Assembly (NCBI RefSeq): GCF_020165195.1
Contig: NZ_JAIUHR010000002.1
Coordinates: forward strand, 124,001-188,000
Origin: Mesorhizobium sp. CA14
GTDB taxonomy: Bacteria > Pseudomonadota > Alphaproteobacteria > Rhizobiales > Rhizobiaceae
Length of the DNA stretch: 64,000 bases
Direction of reading: 5' to 3'
The notes below the pieces were generated by a model. That model had not been told where the DNA came from, did not search any database, and saw nothing but the letters and a program-made list of their open reading frames with translations. This document shows, piece by piece, positions 16,760-26,672 of this stretch (the first letter of the stretch is position 1; every line of letters begins with the position of its first letter). A program made the translations under genes and the position numbers.

Positions 16760-18094
16760 ATGAGCGACGCAAACAGGGTGCTGTGGTCCGAGGGCCTCTT
16801 CTTGAGGACCCAGCACTTCCAGCAGCAGGACCGGTTCTTCGAGGGGATGGTGCGCGGCGCCTTGCAGGCCGGCCAGCTCCATACGTTCGGCTTCCAGCAG
16901 CTGACGCTCGACCAGTCGCTGCTCGATGCCGGCCAGGTGTCGATCGTGTCCGCCCGGGGCATCTTCCCGGACGGCACGCCCTTCTCCATCCCGGAACTGA
17001 TGGACGCGCCGAAGCCGCTCCCGGTCTCGGCCGACACCGGCGCCGGGCCGGTGCTGGTGGCGCTGCCGCTGGAGCCGCCCGGCGGCGTCGGCTTCGATCC
17101 GGCGCATGCCGCGTCGACGGGCGCGCGCTACCACGGCAAGATCGTTGCGGTGCGCGATGCCGTGCAGGGCGGCTCCGATCCGGAGGAGATCGAGATCGCC
17201 CGGCCGCAAGCGGTGCTGCTGGCGCCTGGCAAATCGGTCGGCGGCTACACGGCGCTGCCGGTCGCCGACATCAAGGGCGTGCGCGCCGATGGCGGCGTCT
17301 CGCTCGACCAGGCCTTCCTGCCGCCGACGCTGATCACCGGCGCCGTTCATTGGTACCGGCAATTGCTGCAGGAGGTCGTCACCGGCCTCGACCAGATCGC
17401 CGAGGCGCACGGCAAGATGGTGATGGGCGGGGCCGGCCGCAGCGTCGAGGACCTTTTGATGCTGCACCTCGCCAATGCCGCGCGGCCTCGCCTTGCGCAT
17501 ATGCTGGCCCAGGATGTCTTCCATCCGGCCGAGCTCTATCTCGAGCTTGCCAGCCTCGCCGGCGAGATGGCCACTTACGGCTCGAGCTCGCGGCGGCTCG
17601 GAGAATTGCCAGCCTACGACCACATGGCGCCCGGCCCCGCCTATATGGCGCTGGCGGATGCCTTGCGTTCGCTGATCCTCAGCCTGCGCTACATCGAGCC
17701 GAAGTCGCGCGCTCTGCCGGTCATGCGGCACGCGACCAATGTGTGGAAGGTGCGCATCGACAACCCGAAACTGCTGGTCGCCAGCCGCATCGTCATCCGC
17801 GTCGGCTCAGAGCTTTCGGAAGACGCGCTGCGCAAGATCTTCGTCAACCAGGCGACGGTCGGCTCGGCGGATCAGTTCGAAGGGCTGTGGAAGTCGCGCC
17901 TGCCGGGCATTCCGCTGAAGCCGCTGCATTCGCAGCCGCGCGAGATCCCGTATGACGGCGACAGGCTGTGCCTGGAGTTGGACCAGAAGAGCGAGCACTG
18001 GGCCTCGCTGCTCGACGCCCCCGGCTTCGTCATCGGCGTTTCCGGTGTGCTGCCGAGCGAGCCGCAGGTCGACTGCTATTCGGTGAACAGGTGA
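16760..18094 (+). CDS. tssK: T6SS baseplate adaptor TssK
   Basis: A 444-residue TssK/ImpJ. The N-terminus has the family start VLWSEGLFLRTQHFQQQDR, and later conserved blocks include LMLHLANAARPRL and FLPPTLITGAVHWYRQ. TssK trimers resemble phage receptor-binding proteins and connect the baseplate to the cytoplasmic part of TssL/TssM. Length is typical. ATG 16760 follows GAGAGCAGTGGC after tssJ. Only four bases separate it from tssL. Confidence 0.96.
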   Translation: MSDANRVLWSEGLFLRTQHFQQQDRFFEGMVRGALQAGQLHTFGFQQLTLDQSLLDAGQVSIVSARGIFPDGTPFSIPELMDAPKPLPVSADTGAGPVLVALPLEPPGGVGFDPAHAASTGARYHGKIVAVRDAVQGGSDPEEIEIARPQAVLLAPGKSVGGYTALPVADIKGVRADGGVSLDQAFLPPTLITGAVHWYRQLLQEVVTGLDQIAEAHGKMVMGGAGRSVEDLLMLHLANAARPRLAHMLAQDVFHPAELYLELASLAGEMATYGSSSRRLGELPAYDHMAPGPAYMALADALRSLILSLRYIEPKSRALPVMRHATNVWKVRIDNPKLLVASRIVIRVGSELSEDALRKIFVNQATVGSADQFEGLWKSRLPGIPLKPLHSQPREIPYDGDRLCLELDQKSEHWASLLDAPGFVIGVSGVLPSEPQVDCYSVNR

Positions 18095-18098
18095 GGCC

Positions 18099-19424
18099 AT
18101 GAGCCGGGATGATCCTTTCGGACTGTCGGAGGATCGCGAGCGAACACGCATCCGCCTGACCGGTGCCGCGCCCCGGCCGATGGCGCCGCTGGCGCCGGGC
18201 GCGCCGGTCAAACGGGCGCGCACCCATCCCAACACGCTGATCAACATCTTCGCGCCGCTGCTCGAATTCGCGCCGGAGCTCGAAAGCGCACTGGCGCCGG
18301 AGAACCCGGAGGTGATGCGCACGCGCCTGCTCGACGAGCTGGTGCGGGCGCGCGACGCCGCTGTTGCCGCGGGCTCATCGCTGGAGCGCGCAGACCAGGC
18401 GGCCTGGGCGGTAGCGGCTCTGCTCGACGATCTGGCGCTCAACACGCCGTGGGGCGGCGCCAGCGCCTGGCCGCGCCAGCCGCTGGTCGTCATGCTGCGC
18501 GGCGACGTCGATGCCGGCACCCAGTTCTTCACCCGCCTCGACGAGCTGGAGCGGCATCCCAACCGCGACCGCGAGATGCTGGAGCTGCAATATTACTGCC
18601 TGGCGCTCGGCTTTCGCGGTAAATACCGCGTGCCCGGCCGCGCCGGCGACCGTTCGCTCAATGCCGTGCGCGTGGCGGCGGCGCGCTTCCTGCGCAATGC
18701 GGACGCCGAGGACGCGCCGCTGTCGCCGAACTGGAAAGGCGTGATCGCCTCCGACGAGCCGCAGCGCTTCATCGTGCCCATCTGGGTGATGGCGCTTGCC
18801 GCGATCGTCGTCGCCGCAGCCGCCTATATCGGCCTGTCGATGGGCCTGAGCAGCCAGGCGGTCGAGCTCTCCGCGCTGGTGCGCACCTTGCCGCCGGCCT
18901 CGCGCGGCGACGTCACCCGCGCCGCGCCCAAGCAGGATGCGCCCGCGCCCGAGCCGCAACCGGTCGATTTCGCGCTGCTGCCGGAGTTCAAGGCCGAAGC
19001 GCCGGACAGCCTCAAAGGGGCGCTCAGCGGCACCGAGAGCGTCTCGCTGGCCAAGCTCATCATCCAGTCCTCCAATCCCGAGCTCTTCCAGTCCTCCCGA
19101 CCGACGCTGACGGAAGGCTATGAGCCGCTGATCGCATCGATCGCCAAGGTGATCCTGGACAACAAGGAGTTGATCGGAAAAATCACCATCGTCGGCCATA
19201 CCGACAATGTGCGCCTGCAAAAGTCCAATCCGCTGGCCAGCAACCAGCGTCTGTCGGAAGCGCGCGCCGAAACCATAGCCAAGCTTCTGGTGCAAGCCGG
19301 CGTGCCGCAGGAGAGCATCTCCTCCGAGGGGCGCGCCGAAACCGATCCGGTGGCCGACAACTCGACGCGCGAGGGCCGCGCGCTCAACCGGCGTGTCGAG
19401 GTTCTGGTCGAGAAGAGGCTCTGA
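18099..19424 (+). CDS. tssL: T6SS inner-membrane protein TssL fused to OmpA-type domain (first copy)
   Basis: A 441-residue TssL (DotU/IcmH). A cytoplasmic helical domain (about 45-215, with YYCLALGFRGKYR) is followed by one transmembrane segment (about 227-250). A periplasmic OmpA/MotB peptidoglycan-binding domain sits at about 310-440, with IVGHTDNVRLQKSNPLAS and RALNRRVEVLV. The OmpA part anchors the membrane complex to the cell wall. It recruits TssK and forms the complex with TssM and TssJ. A second OmpA-fused TssL is at 32535. Confidence 0.95.
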   Translation: MSRDDPFGLSEDRERTRIRLTGAAPRPMAPLAPGAPVKRARTHPNTLINIFAPLLEFAPELESALAPENPEVMRTRLLDELVRARDAAVAAGSSLERADQAAWAVAALLDDLALNTPWGGASAWPRQPLVVMLRGDVDAGTQFFTRLDELERHPNRDREMLELQYYCLALGFRGKYRVPGRAGDRSLNAVRVAAARFLRNADAEDAPLSPNWKGVIASDEPQRFIVPIWVMALAAIVVAAAAYIGLSMGLSSQAVELSALVRTLPPASRGDVTRAAPKQDAPAPEPQPVDFALLPEFKAEAPDSLKGALSGTESVSLAKLIIQSSNPELFQSSRPTLTEGYEPLIASIAKVILDNKELIGKITIVGHTDNVRLQKSNPLASNQRLSEARAETIAKLLVQAGVPQESISSEGRAETDPVADNSTREGRALNRRVEVLVEKRL

Positions 19425-19425
19425 G

Positions 19426-22400
19426 ATGTTCATCCTGCGCTTCCTCTGGGCCGTCATCACCTCGCGTTTTCTGTGGACGCTGATTGGCATCGCGCTGCTT
19501 TCGCTGCTGATCTGGGTGTTCGGCCCGATCGTGCAGGTCGGCCCTTACGCGCCGTTCGAATCCGACAATGTGCGCATCGCCATCATCGCCGGGCTGATCA
19601 TCCTGTGGCTGATCTGGCTGATCATCGCGCAGCGCCGCGCGATCCGCGCCAACCGCATGTTCGTCGCCGAGATCGCGGCGCCCGTCACCGAAAAGCAGCT
19701 CACGCCCGGCGAGGAAAGCGTGGCCGCCGTCGGCGCCAAGTTCGGCGAAGTGATGGCCGAGCTCAAGCGGCGCAAGCTCGGCGGCAGAAAATTCCTGCGC
19801 GAGATGCCCTGGTATGTGATCGTCGGTCCGCCTGCCACCGGCAAGACCACGGCGCTGCGCCAGTCCGGCCTCAATTTCCCGATCGATCTCACCGACGACC
19901 TGCAGGGCGTTGGCGGCACGCGCAATTGCGATTGGTTCTTTTCCGAGAACGCGGTGCTGATCGACACAGCGGGCCGCTATGTCCAGCAGGAAAGCCAGCC
20001 GGATGTCGACGCGGCGGAGTGGCTGGGCTTCCTCGACCTTCTGAAGAAGCACCGGGGCCGTCGCGCGCTCAACGGGGTGATCGTTGCGCTGTCGATCGAC
20101 GCGCTGTCGGAGGGCGACGACGCGATCAAGGCGCATGGCAAAAAGATCCGCCGCCGGCTGGCGGAGCTGAATGATCGGCTGGAGATCCGCCTGCCCGTCT
20201 ACCTGATGCTGACCAAGGCCGATCTGATCAAAGGGTTCGAAGCATTCTTCGGCGGCTTGTCGACCACGGCGCGCGAGCAGGTCTGGGGAACCACTTTCCC
20301 GCTCGACGCCCGCGTCAACGCCGGCATGATCCAGACGGAACTTGCCAGGCTTGCCAGCGAACTGGAACGCCGGCTGGTGCCACGGCTGGAGGACGAGGAC
20401 AAGCTCGGCCAGCGTGCCGAAATCTTCCGTTTCCCGGCGCAGCTTGCCAGCCTCTCCGAACCGATCCAGGTGCTGGTCGAGGCGATGTTCGGCGAGAGTC
20501 GCTACGAGGAAGCCGCCTGGCTGCGCGGCCTCTATCTGACCTCGGCGACGCAGGAAGGCGCGCCGATCGACCGGCTGACCGCGGCGCTGTCCTCAACCTT
20601 CGGGTTGCCGCCGCGTCGCACCATGCCGGCAGCGCGTGTCGAGAAACGCAGCTTCTTCCTCAGGAACCTTCTGACCGAGGTGATCTTCAAGGAAGCCGGC
20701 CTCGGCACATTCGATCCGCTGGCGCAGCGTCGCCGCGCCTGGATCTGGCGCGGCGCCGCGGCCGCCTGCGCTCTTGCGGCGCTGCTCGCCGGCGGACTGT
20801 TCACCTGGTCCTATCTCGACAACCGCAATGCGATCACCGAGCAGGCCGGCCAATTCGAAGCGTTGCAGCAGCCGCTGACCGACGTCGCCGCCACGCCGGC
20901 CGCGGTCGAGCAGCCGACCATGGACGGCGCGCTGGCGGCGATGGACGCGGTGGTGGCGGCCCGCACGGCGCCACCGGATGCGATCCACAATTTGCTCGGC
21001 CCGACCGCTTCGGCCGAGCTGGTGCGTGCGCAGGCCGACACTTACGACCACGCCCTGCGCAACGTGCTCGAGCCGCATATGGTGGCGCTTCTGGAGGCCA
21101 CGATGTGGCGGCAGATCCGCGATCCGGATTTCATGCTCGGCGCGCTGAAGACCTACCGCATGATGACCGGCCTCTCGCAGATGGACACCGATTTTGTGCA
21201 GAACTGGTGGGTGAACAGCCTGCCGCAATTTGCGCCTGCCGCCCCCTTCCCAACCGCGGACGCCGAAGAGCACCAGCTTGCCGCGATCCGCCGCATGGCC
21301 GTCGACGACAGCTACATCGCGCCGGACAAGGAGCTGGTCGCCGAGGCGCTGAAGACGGTCTGCACGATCTCGCTGCCGGAGCGCGCCTACAAGCAGCTCC
21401 TGGCCGACCCGGAAGTGGCAGCCGTCAAGGAATGGGTGCCGGCCAATTTTGCCGGACCGAACGGCGCCAAGGTGTTCGCGCGCCGCTCCGACAAGACGCT
21501 GCGCGTCGGCGTACCGGGGCCTTACACCTATGCCGGCTTCCACGACGCGATCCTCGACCGGGTCGAGGATGTCGCCGGGCAGGCGGCGCTCGACCGCGCG
21601 GTGTTTGCCGGCGGCTGCTCGGAGAATTCGGAGACGTCGGTCTCGGCGCTGTCGGAAGACATACTGAAGCTCTATTACGACGACTATATCGCGCAGTGGG
21701 ATAGTTTCCTGCGCGACATGCGGCTGGCGCCGCTGACCGATCTCAACGTCGCCAGCGAGAACCTTAAGGATCTTTCCAGCGCCGACTCCGCGCTGAAGCG
21801 CCTGCTCACCGCGGTGGTGCAGGAGACGGACCTGACCCGCTCCGACGACGCCGCGGCCAACGACAAGAACGCCGCCAACACCGGCTCGAAGCTTTTGAGT
21901 AAGCTCGGCAAATTGGGCAAGGTGGTAAAGACGGGAGCGAAATTGCTGCCCCGCGCGGGCTCGGCCGATCAGGTCGACATGACCGGCAGCCTCGTGGCCG
22001 AGCATTTCAAGCCGCTCAAGGGCACGATCGCCCAAGTCGACGGCCAGCCGCCGGCGCTCGACGCCGCCGTCGTGGCGCTGACGGCGCTGTCCAATGTGCT
22101 GCAGACGGTAACCGCCAACCCCAATCCGCAGGACGCCATCAAGAAGCAGGGCGGGCTGGCCGAACTGACGGGCGCTGTCGCCAGGCAGGCGCAGATTCTT
22201 CCCTCGCCGATCAACGACTGGCTGGGCGGAATTGCCGGCGACACAAGCGGCCTGTCGCAGAAGGCCGTCACCAATGAGCTCAACGCCATCTGGCGCGCCG
22301 ATATCCTGCCCTTCTGCCAGGCCGCGCTCAACAACCGCTATCCGTTCAGCCCGGACAGCGCGGTCGACGTCAATGTGCGCGACTTCCAGCGCCTGTTCGG

Positions 22401-22962
22401 GCCGACCGGGTTGATCGACGCCTTCACCAACGACCATCTGATCAACTATGTCGACACCGCCAGCGAGCCGTGGAAATGGCGCGCCGATTTCGGTCTCGAC
22501 CCGGCGGCGCTGGCGGCCTTCGAGCAGGCGCGCCACATCCGTGACGATCTCTTCCCTGGGGGCACCGGACCGGTGATGAATTTTACCCTGGAGCCGAAGG
22601 ACCTGTCGCCCAACGTGGCGCGGGTGACGCTCAATCTCGATGGCCAGAACCTCGTCTATTATAACAACGCGACGAGGCCGCAGCCAATGACATGGCCAGG
22701 CAAGGACGGCACCGGGGTGATTTCGCTGGCGTTCCAGCCGGTCGACGGCTCGCCCGAGGTGATGCTCAACGAGACCGGCAGCTGGGCATGGCTGAGGATG
22801 CTGCGCGGCGGCCGTTTCAACGCGACCAAGCTCACCGACGTCTACAGCCTGCGGCTCGGCACCAAGGGGATGTGGGCCGATTTCGAGCTCAAGGCGGCCA
22901 GTGTCGAGAACCCCTACACGCTCGAAATGTTCAAGAAGTTCACATGTCCGCCGCAGATCTGA
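19426..22962 (+). CDS. tssM: T6SS membrane-complex protein TssM (IcmF, first copy)
   Basis: A 1178-residue IcmF-type protein. It has two N-terminal transmembrane segments, a cytoplasmic P-loop domain with GPPATGKT (about 135-142) and LIDTAGRYVQQES, and a third membrane segment near 443-465. A large periplasmic part follows, whose C-terminal beta-domain binds TssJ. The P-loop is intact, so nucleotide binding is plausible. The ATG at 19426 is preceded by AGAGGCTCTGAG and lies one base after the tssL stop; 5' codons in frame are a tssL shadow. The stop overlaps the tagF start by 19 nt. Confidence 0.95.
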   Translation: MFILRFLWAVITSRFLWTLIGIALLSLLIWVFGPIVQVGPYAPFESDNVRIAIIAGLIILWLIWLIIAQRRAIRANRMFVAEIAAPVTEKQLTPGEESVAAVGAKFGEVMAELKRRKLGGRKFLREMPWYVIVGPPATGKTTALRQSGLNFPIDLTDDLQGVGGTRNCDWFFSENAVLIDTAGRYVQQESQPDVDAAEWLGFLDLLKKHRGRRALNGVIVALSIDALSEGDDAIKAHGKKIRRRLAELNDRLEIRLPVYLMLTKADLIKGFEAFFGGLSTTAREQVWGTTFPLDARVNAGMIQTELARLASELERRLVPRLEDEDKLGQRAEIFRFPAQLASLSEPIQVLVEAMFGESRYEEAAWLRGLYLTSATQEGAPIDRLTAALSSTFGLPPRRTMPAARVEKRSFFLRNLLTEVIFKEAGLGTFDPLAQRRRAWIWRGAAAACALAALLAGGLFTWSYLDNRNAITEQAGQFEALQQPLTDVAATPAAVEQPTMDGALAAMDAVVAARTAPPDAIHNLLGPTASAELVRAQADTYDHALRNVLEPHMVALLEATMWRQIRDPDFMLGALKTYRMMTGLSQMDTDFVQNWWVNSLPQFAPAAPFPTADAEEHQLAAIRRMAVDDSYIAPDKELVAEALKTVCTISLPERAYKQLLADPEVAAVKEWVPANFAGPNGAKVFARRSDKTLRVGVPGPYTYAGFHDAILDRVEDVAGQAALDRAVFAGGCSENSETSVSALSEDILKLYYDDYIAQWDSFLRDMRLAPLTDLNVASENLKDLSSADSALKRLLTAVVQETDLTRSDDAAANDKNAANTGSKLLSKLGKLGKVVKTGAKLLPRAGSADQVDMTGSLVAEHFKPLKGTIAQVDGQPPALDAAVVALTALSNVLQTVTANPNPQDAIKKQGGLAELTGAVARQAQILPSPINDWLGGIAGDTSGLSQKAVTNELNAIWRADILPFCQAALNNRYPFSPDSAVDVNVRDFQRLFGPTGLIDAFTNDHLINYVDTASEPWKWRADFGLDPAALAAFEQARHIRDDLFPGGTGPVMNFTLEPKDLSPNVARVTLNLDGQNLVYYNNATRPQPMTWPGKDGTGVISLAFQPVDGSPEVMLNETGSWAWLRMLRGGRFNATKLTDVYSLRLGTKGMWADFELKAASVENPYTLEMFKKFTCPPQI

Positions 22963-23486
22963 TACTGCCCGGCTTCTACGGCAAGATGCCCGCCGCCGGC
23001 GATTTCGTCACGCGCCGGCTGCCGGGCGATTTCGTGCGCGTGTGGGACCGCTGGCTGGCGCAGCACATCGTGCCGCTGTTCGGGGTAGAGACCTGGCCGC
23101 AGAACACGGCGCTGCGTTTCATCAGCGGCCCCGGTTCCTTCGGCGCCGCGGCGGGCATCGTGCTGCAAAGCGCCGACCAGGTCGGCCGGCAATTTCCATT
23201 GAGCGTCCTTGCAAGGCTGCAGGAGGCGCCGTTGAAGCTGGCCTATTCTGATGGCTGGTTCGGCGGCATCGAGGGCGCAGCCTTCGCGGCGCAGCGGGGG
23301 GAGTTGGTGCCCGATGAGCTGGACGCCGCCCTGACAGCCCTGCCTGCGCCATCTGTCGATAGGGATGGAGATATCATCGTCGACCTCGTGATGTGGACGA
23401 CGCATACGGACATTTTCGATGTCGATCCGCAAGCGCCGCAGCCGACGCTCGAGCAAATCTTCGCCGCAAGCTGGGAGACCAGCTGA
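22944..23486 (+). CDS. tagF: T6SS post-translational regulator TagF (ImpM)
   Basis: A 180-residue TagF/ImpM with the family start LPGFYGKMPAAGDFVTRRLP and later ISGPGSFGAAAGIVLQSADQVGR when read across the joined blocks. TagF represses T6SS assembly in Agrobacterium and Pseudomonas by binding the FHA protein. The ATG at 22944 lies inside the 3' end of tssM. The stop overlaps the next start by one base (TGATG). With pppA, ppkA and two FHA genes in the window this forms a full phosphorylation-linked control set. Confidence 0.92.
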   Translation: MSAADLILPGFYGKMPAAGDFVTRRLPGDFVRVWDRWLAQHIVPLFGVETWPQNTALRFISGPGSFGAAAGIVLQSADQVGRQFPLSVLARLQEAPLKLAYSDGWFGGIEGAAFAAQRGELVPDELDAALTALPAPSVDRDGDIIVDLVMWTTHTDIFDVDPQAPQPTLEQIFAASWETS

Positions 23487-24589
23487 TGCAGATCTGGAAT
23501 CAAATGGGCCATCCGCACCAGTTCACCATGGGCATGGACAAGGCTGGCCACGAGTGGCTCGTCGTGGTGGTGAAAGGCACCTTCGATTTTCCGACGACGC
23601 CCGGCGGGCTGGTGCGGAAATCGGCAGAACAGGTACCGCTTGTAATGGCCGATACGCACACGGGTGCGCCGGGCTATTCGGCGACGCTATGGGAGACCGA
23701 CTTTGCCTTCCGCAAGCCGCGTTGCGATGTGGTTGCCAACGGCTACGCCTATGCACCCGGGGGACGCCCGACGGAACGCGTGCCGGTCGGCATCAAGATT
23801 GGCAATTGGTCAAAGCTGTTCGAAGTCGTCGGCCACCGGGAATGGCGCGCCATCGGCCCGGTTTTTACCGCCACATCACCGGAAGCTTTTCTGAAACTGC
23901 CCATCTCCTACGACGTTGCGTGGGGCGGCGTTGACAGACTGGACCCCGAAGACAAGCTTCCGGCTAGCTACAAATACAATCCCGTCGGCACCGGCTGGTC
24001 GCGCACAAAGAATCAGCGTCTCGTCCCTGGCCTGCGGCTGCCTAACACGCAGGCGGTTGGGGAAGAAATGCGCTCTCCGTTCGGCGACTACCGGCCGATG
24101 AGTTTCGGGCCGATGGGCCGCGGCTGGCCTGGGCGCATAGAATATGGCGGCACCTACGACCAGAACTGGATCGACAATGTCTTCCCTTTTCTGCCCGAGG
24201 ATTTCGATGAGCGCTATTTCCAGATGGCGCCACCCGACCAGCAGATCGATCACCCGCGTGGCGGCGAGGACGTGGTGTTAGTCAATCTGACGCCTGAGGG
24301 GCGCGTGAGCTTCCGGCTGCCTCCGACAGCGCTGCCGATCACGTTGTTCAAGGAGCAGGACAAGGTGTTCGACGGTGAACTGCCTCCGGACACGATTCTG
24401 TTCGACCCCGAGAAACGACGATTCTCGCTGGTTTGGCGGTTGCAGCAGAGGCTCAAGCGCACGATCCTCGATTTTTCAGAATGCTGGATCGGGCCGCCGA
24501 CGCAATCTATGCTGCGCGCACGGGCAACCGGGCGAACCTATGTCCGGGCAAACGGTGCTGGCGCGGAAGAAGAAATCGAGGAGGCATGA
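23486..24589 (+). CDS. DUF2169 family effector-loading protein
   Basis: A 367-residue DUF2169 protein. Family features include TFDFPTTPGG near residue 33, YAPGGRPTERVPVGIKIG in the first third, a DVAWGGVDR block, and an FPFLPEDFDERYFQMAPPDQQ block past the middle. DUF2169 proteins are encoded next to PAAR-like DUF4150 effectors and are thought to act as adaptors loading them on VgrG. That fits the gene order here: DUF2169, thiolase-like, DUF4150 toxin, immunity. The start overlaps the tagF stop by one base; the stop overlaps the next start (ATGA). Confidence 0.85.
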   Translation: MQIWNQMGHPHQFTMGMDKAGHEWLVVVVKGTFDFPTTPGGLVRKSAEQVPLVMADTHTGAPGYSATLWETDFAFRKPRCDVVANGYAYAPGGRPTERVPVGIKIGNWSKLFEVVGHREWRAIGPVFTATSPEAFLKLPISYDVAWGGVDRLDPEDKLPASYKYNPVGTGWSRTKNQRLVPGLRLPNTQAVGEEMRSPFGDYRPMSFGPMGRGWPGRIEYGGTYDQNWIDNVFPFLPEDFDERYFQMAPPDQQIDHPRGGEDVVLVNLTPEGRVSFRLPPTALPITLFKEQDKVFDGELPPDTILFDPEKRRFSLVWRLQQRLKRTILDFSECWIGPPTQSMLRARATGRTYVRANGAGAEEEIEEA

Positions 24590-25626
24590 CACTCGAACTC
24601 GACATCGTCTCGGTCGGCATGGTGACCGCGGTCGGTCTCGATGCCCCCTCTGCATGCGCCGCGATGCGCGCCAAGCTTGACGGCTTCCAGGAAACCCGCT
24701 TCGTCGGCCCCGGGGGCGGCTGGCTGGTCGGCGCCCCGGTGCCGCTGCCGCGCAAGTTCACAGGAGAGAAGCGACTGGCCCACATGGCTGCCGCGGCCAT
24801 CCTTGAGGCTTTCGAGCCCGTTCCCGAGGCACATGGAACTGCAGCGCTCGTCCTCTGCCTCGCCGAAGACCGGCCCGGCCGCATCGCCCCGGAAGCCCCT
24901 CGCCTCGCGGCGCGTATCGCGGAGATCACCGGCATCGCCTCGCCGCACCGAACGCGAATCGTCGCCCACGGCCGGCCCTCCGGCCACGTCGCACTCGATC
25001 AGGCCCGTCGGCTGCTGGCCGACCGCAGCGTGCCTTACGTGATGATCTGCGGCGTCGACAGCTACCTGGCGGGGCTGACGATCGACCACTATCTGGCTGA
25101 ACGCCGCCTGCTCACCCCGGAAAACCCCAACGGCTTCATACCGGGCGAAGCCGCTGCTGCTATCCTCTGCGCCCGCCCAGGCAACGGCGCCATGCGCCTC
25201 CTCGGCCTCGGCCTAGCCCGCGAGCCGGCCTATATCTACAACCCTACCGATCTACCCCTCCGCGGCAACGGCATGACCGCAGCCTACCGCATGGCTCTGG
25301 ACGCCTCGGGGATAGACATGCGCGATATCGGTTACCGAATTTCGGATCTGATCGGCGAAAGCTATTTCTTCAAGCAGGCAGCGATAGCCTCGCTGCGACT
25401 CGTCCGAGGCCATCATGGTTTCCAAGACTTCTGGAGCCCGGCTGAAAGTCTGGGGAATGTCGGAGCCGCTGTCGTGCCGATAGCGGTTGGCATGGCCATG
25501 ACCGCTGCCAAGAAAGGCTACGACCGAGGCGATCCGGTACTGATCGAGTCTTCGGGCGACGACGGTTCCTGCGGTGCGCTGCTGTTAACCGCGGGCCGGA
25601 TGTCACGGAGGCGGGTCGCCGCATGA
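24586..25626 (+). CDS. Thiolase/ketosynthase-fold protein of the effector module
   Basis: A 346-residue protein with the thiolase-like fold of beta-ketoacyl synthases. It has VSVGMVTAVGLDAPSACAA at the start, NPNGFIPGEAAAAILCA in the middle and SLGNVGAAVVPIAVG near the end, matching the KAS GEGA and GHTLGA regions. I cannot find a typical ketosynthase nucleophile block (TACATG-like) nor two conserved active-site histidines, so it is probably not a fatty-acid enzyme. Homologues sit beside DUF2169 and DUF4150 effector genes in other T6SS loci (for example around Pseudomonas vgrG1b). An adaptor role is inferred. Start ATG 24586 follows GAGGAGGC. Confidence 0.8.
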   Translation: MTLELDIVSVGMVTAVGLDAPSACAAMRAKLDGFQETRFVGPGGGWLVGAPVPLPRKFTGEKRLAHMAAAAILEAFEPVPEAHGTAALVLCLAEDRPGRIAPEAPRLAARIAEITGIASPHRTRIVAHGRPSGHVALDQARRLLADRSVPYVMICGVDSYLAGLTIDHYLAERRLLTPENPNGFIPGEAAAAILCARPGNGAMRLLGLGLAREPAYIYNPTDLPLRGNGMTAAYRMALDASGIDMRDIGYRISDLIGESYFFKQAAIASLRLVRGHHGFQDFWSPAESLGNVGAAVVPIAVGMAMTAAKKGYDRGDPVLIESSGDDGSCGALLLTAGRMSRRRVAA

Positions 25627-26672
25627 CGGTGTTCGCGAATGGGCTCGAGATCGCTTGCAAGGCGCAGACCAATCAGGTGATCGCCGCTTTTCCGGATGTC
25701 TGCTTCACGCCGCCGCAGACGCCGGCCACGCCGCCCGGCGTGCCGATTCCCTACCCAAGCTTCGGCATGGATACAGACACGGACAAAGGGACTAGCACAG
25801 TCAAGATCGGCGGCAAGACTGTCACGCAGAAGAACTTGTCCTACTACACCAAGACCATGGGTACCGAAGCGGGGTGTGCGCCGAAAAAGGGCGTCGTCAG
25901 CTCGCAAAACACCGGCAAGGAGTACGCCGAAGCTTGGTCCGGCAACGTCAAGATGGACGGAGAGCCGATCAGCCGGTTTACCGATATCTCAACGAATAAC
26001 CATGCCTCGCCGGTCGGCAATGCGCCGCCCTGGCCGAAGATCGCGGCCGCCGACCTGAAACCCGGCCAGGACGCGGACTGCCTCGTCGGTTCCTATGATG
26101 ACATCGCCGCTGCCTGCGCGAACGCGAAGCCTCCCGGCGAGGCCCATCATATCGTTCCGGACAAGGCTTACCGGACGGGCACGCGCGATCAGGCGATCAC
26201 CGCTGGGGCGACCGGCGCCTCGACCATCACGCGGACCTTCGGAAGGCAGAAGCGGAACATCGACGAGCGCGTGAAGAACGCGCCGTCGATCGGTGAAGGC
26301 GTCTGCATTTGTGTCAGCAAGTCGGCGCATAAAAAGGTCCACAAGAAGGAGCGGGCAGCGCTCAAAAAGCTCGGGCAGAATGTACCGCCCAATCTGAAAG
26401 GCGCAGCCAAGAAGGCGCATATCGATACTATGAAAAAGAATGGCACCTGGAACACCGCGAAGCTCGGTGACGTTATCGCTGAGTCGAAGAAGTCGATCAG
26501 CGACATCAAGCAGGATAAGAATGGCAATCCGACGGCCGCGTGCATCGCGAAGGCAAAGGCTGCGGTAACTAGGCAGACCGCAAACATCGGGCCGAACCAG
26601 GTCGGCCGTACGTCAGGTACGCTTCCGAACAAGGCGGCGGCAAGCAAAATGCTGAACACGACAATATCATGA
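25623..26672 (+). CDS. Candidate T6SS effector: PAAR-like DUF4150 fused to HNH-like nuclease domain
   Basis: A 349-residue protein. Residues 1-135 are a DUF4150/Tox-PAAR-like spike tip: VFANGLEIACKAQ, CFTPPQTPATPPGVPIPYP, and a cysteine-rich middle. The C-terminal half holds an HNH-superfamily-like signature: GEAHHIVPD with His175-His176, then EGVCICVSKSAHKKVH with His236 and His240, in a Lys-rich context suited to nucleic acid binding. The start overlaps the thiolase-like gene and the stop overlaps the putative immunity gene, each by four bases. In Pseudomonas the DUF4150 protein Tse7 is a DNase; that precedent and the motif suggest a DNase toxin here. Activity is inferred. Confidence 0.8.
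   Translation: MTVFANGLEIACKAQTNQVIAAFPDVCFTPPQTPATPPGVPIPYPSFGMDTDTDKGTSTVKIGGKTVTQKNLSYYTKTMGTEAGCAPKKGVVSSQNTGKEYAEAWSGNVKMDGEPISRFTDISTNNHASPVGNAPPWPKIAAADLKPGQDADCLVGSYDDIAAACANAKPPGEAHHIVPDKAYRTGTRDQAITAGATGASTITRTFGRQKRNIDERVKNAPSIGEGVCICVSKSAHKKVHKKERAALKKLGQNVPPNLKGAAKKAHIDTMKKNGTWNTAKLGDVIAESKKSISDIKQDKNGNPTAACIAKAKAAVTRQTANIGPNQVGRTSGTLPNKAAASKMLNTTIS

Noticed and set aside
20593..22536. 647-codon minus-strand frame opposite tssM
   Set aside because: Antisense shadow; no domain recognised and the tssM frame is unambiguous.
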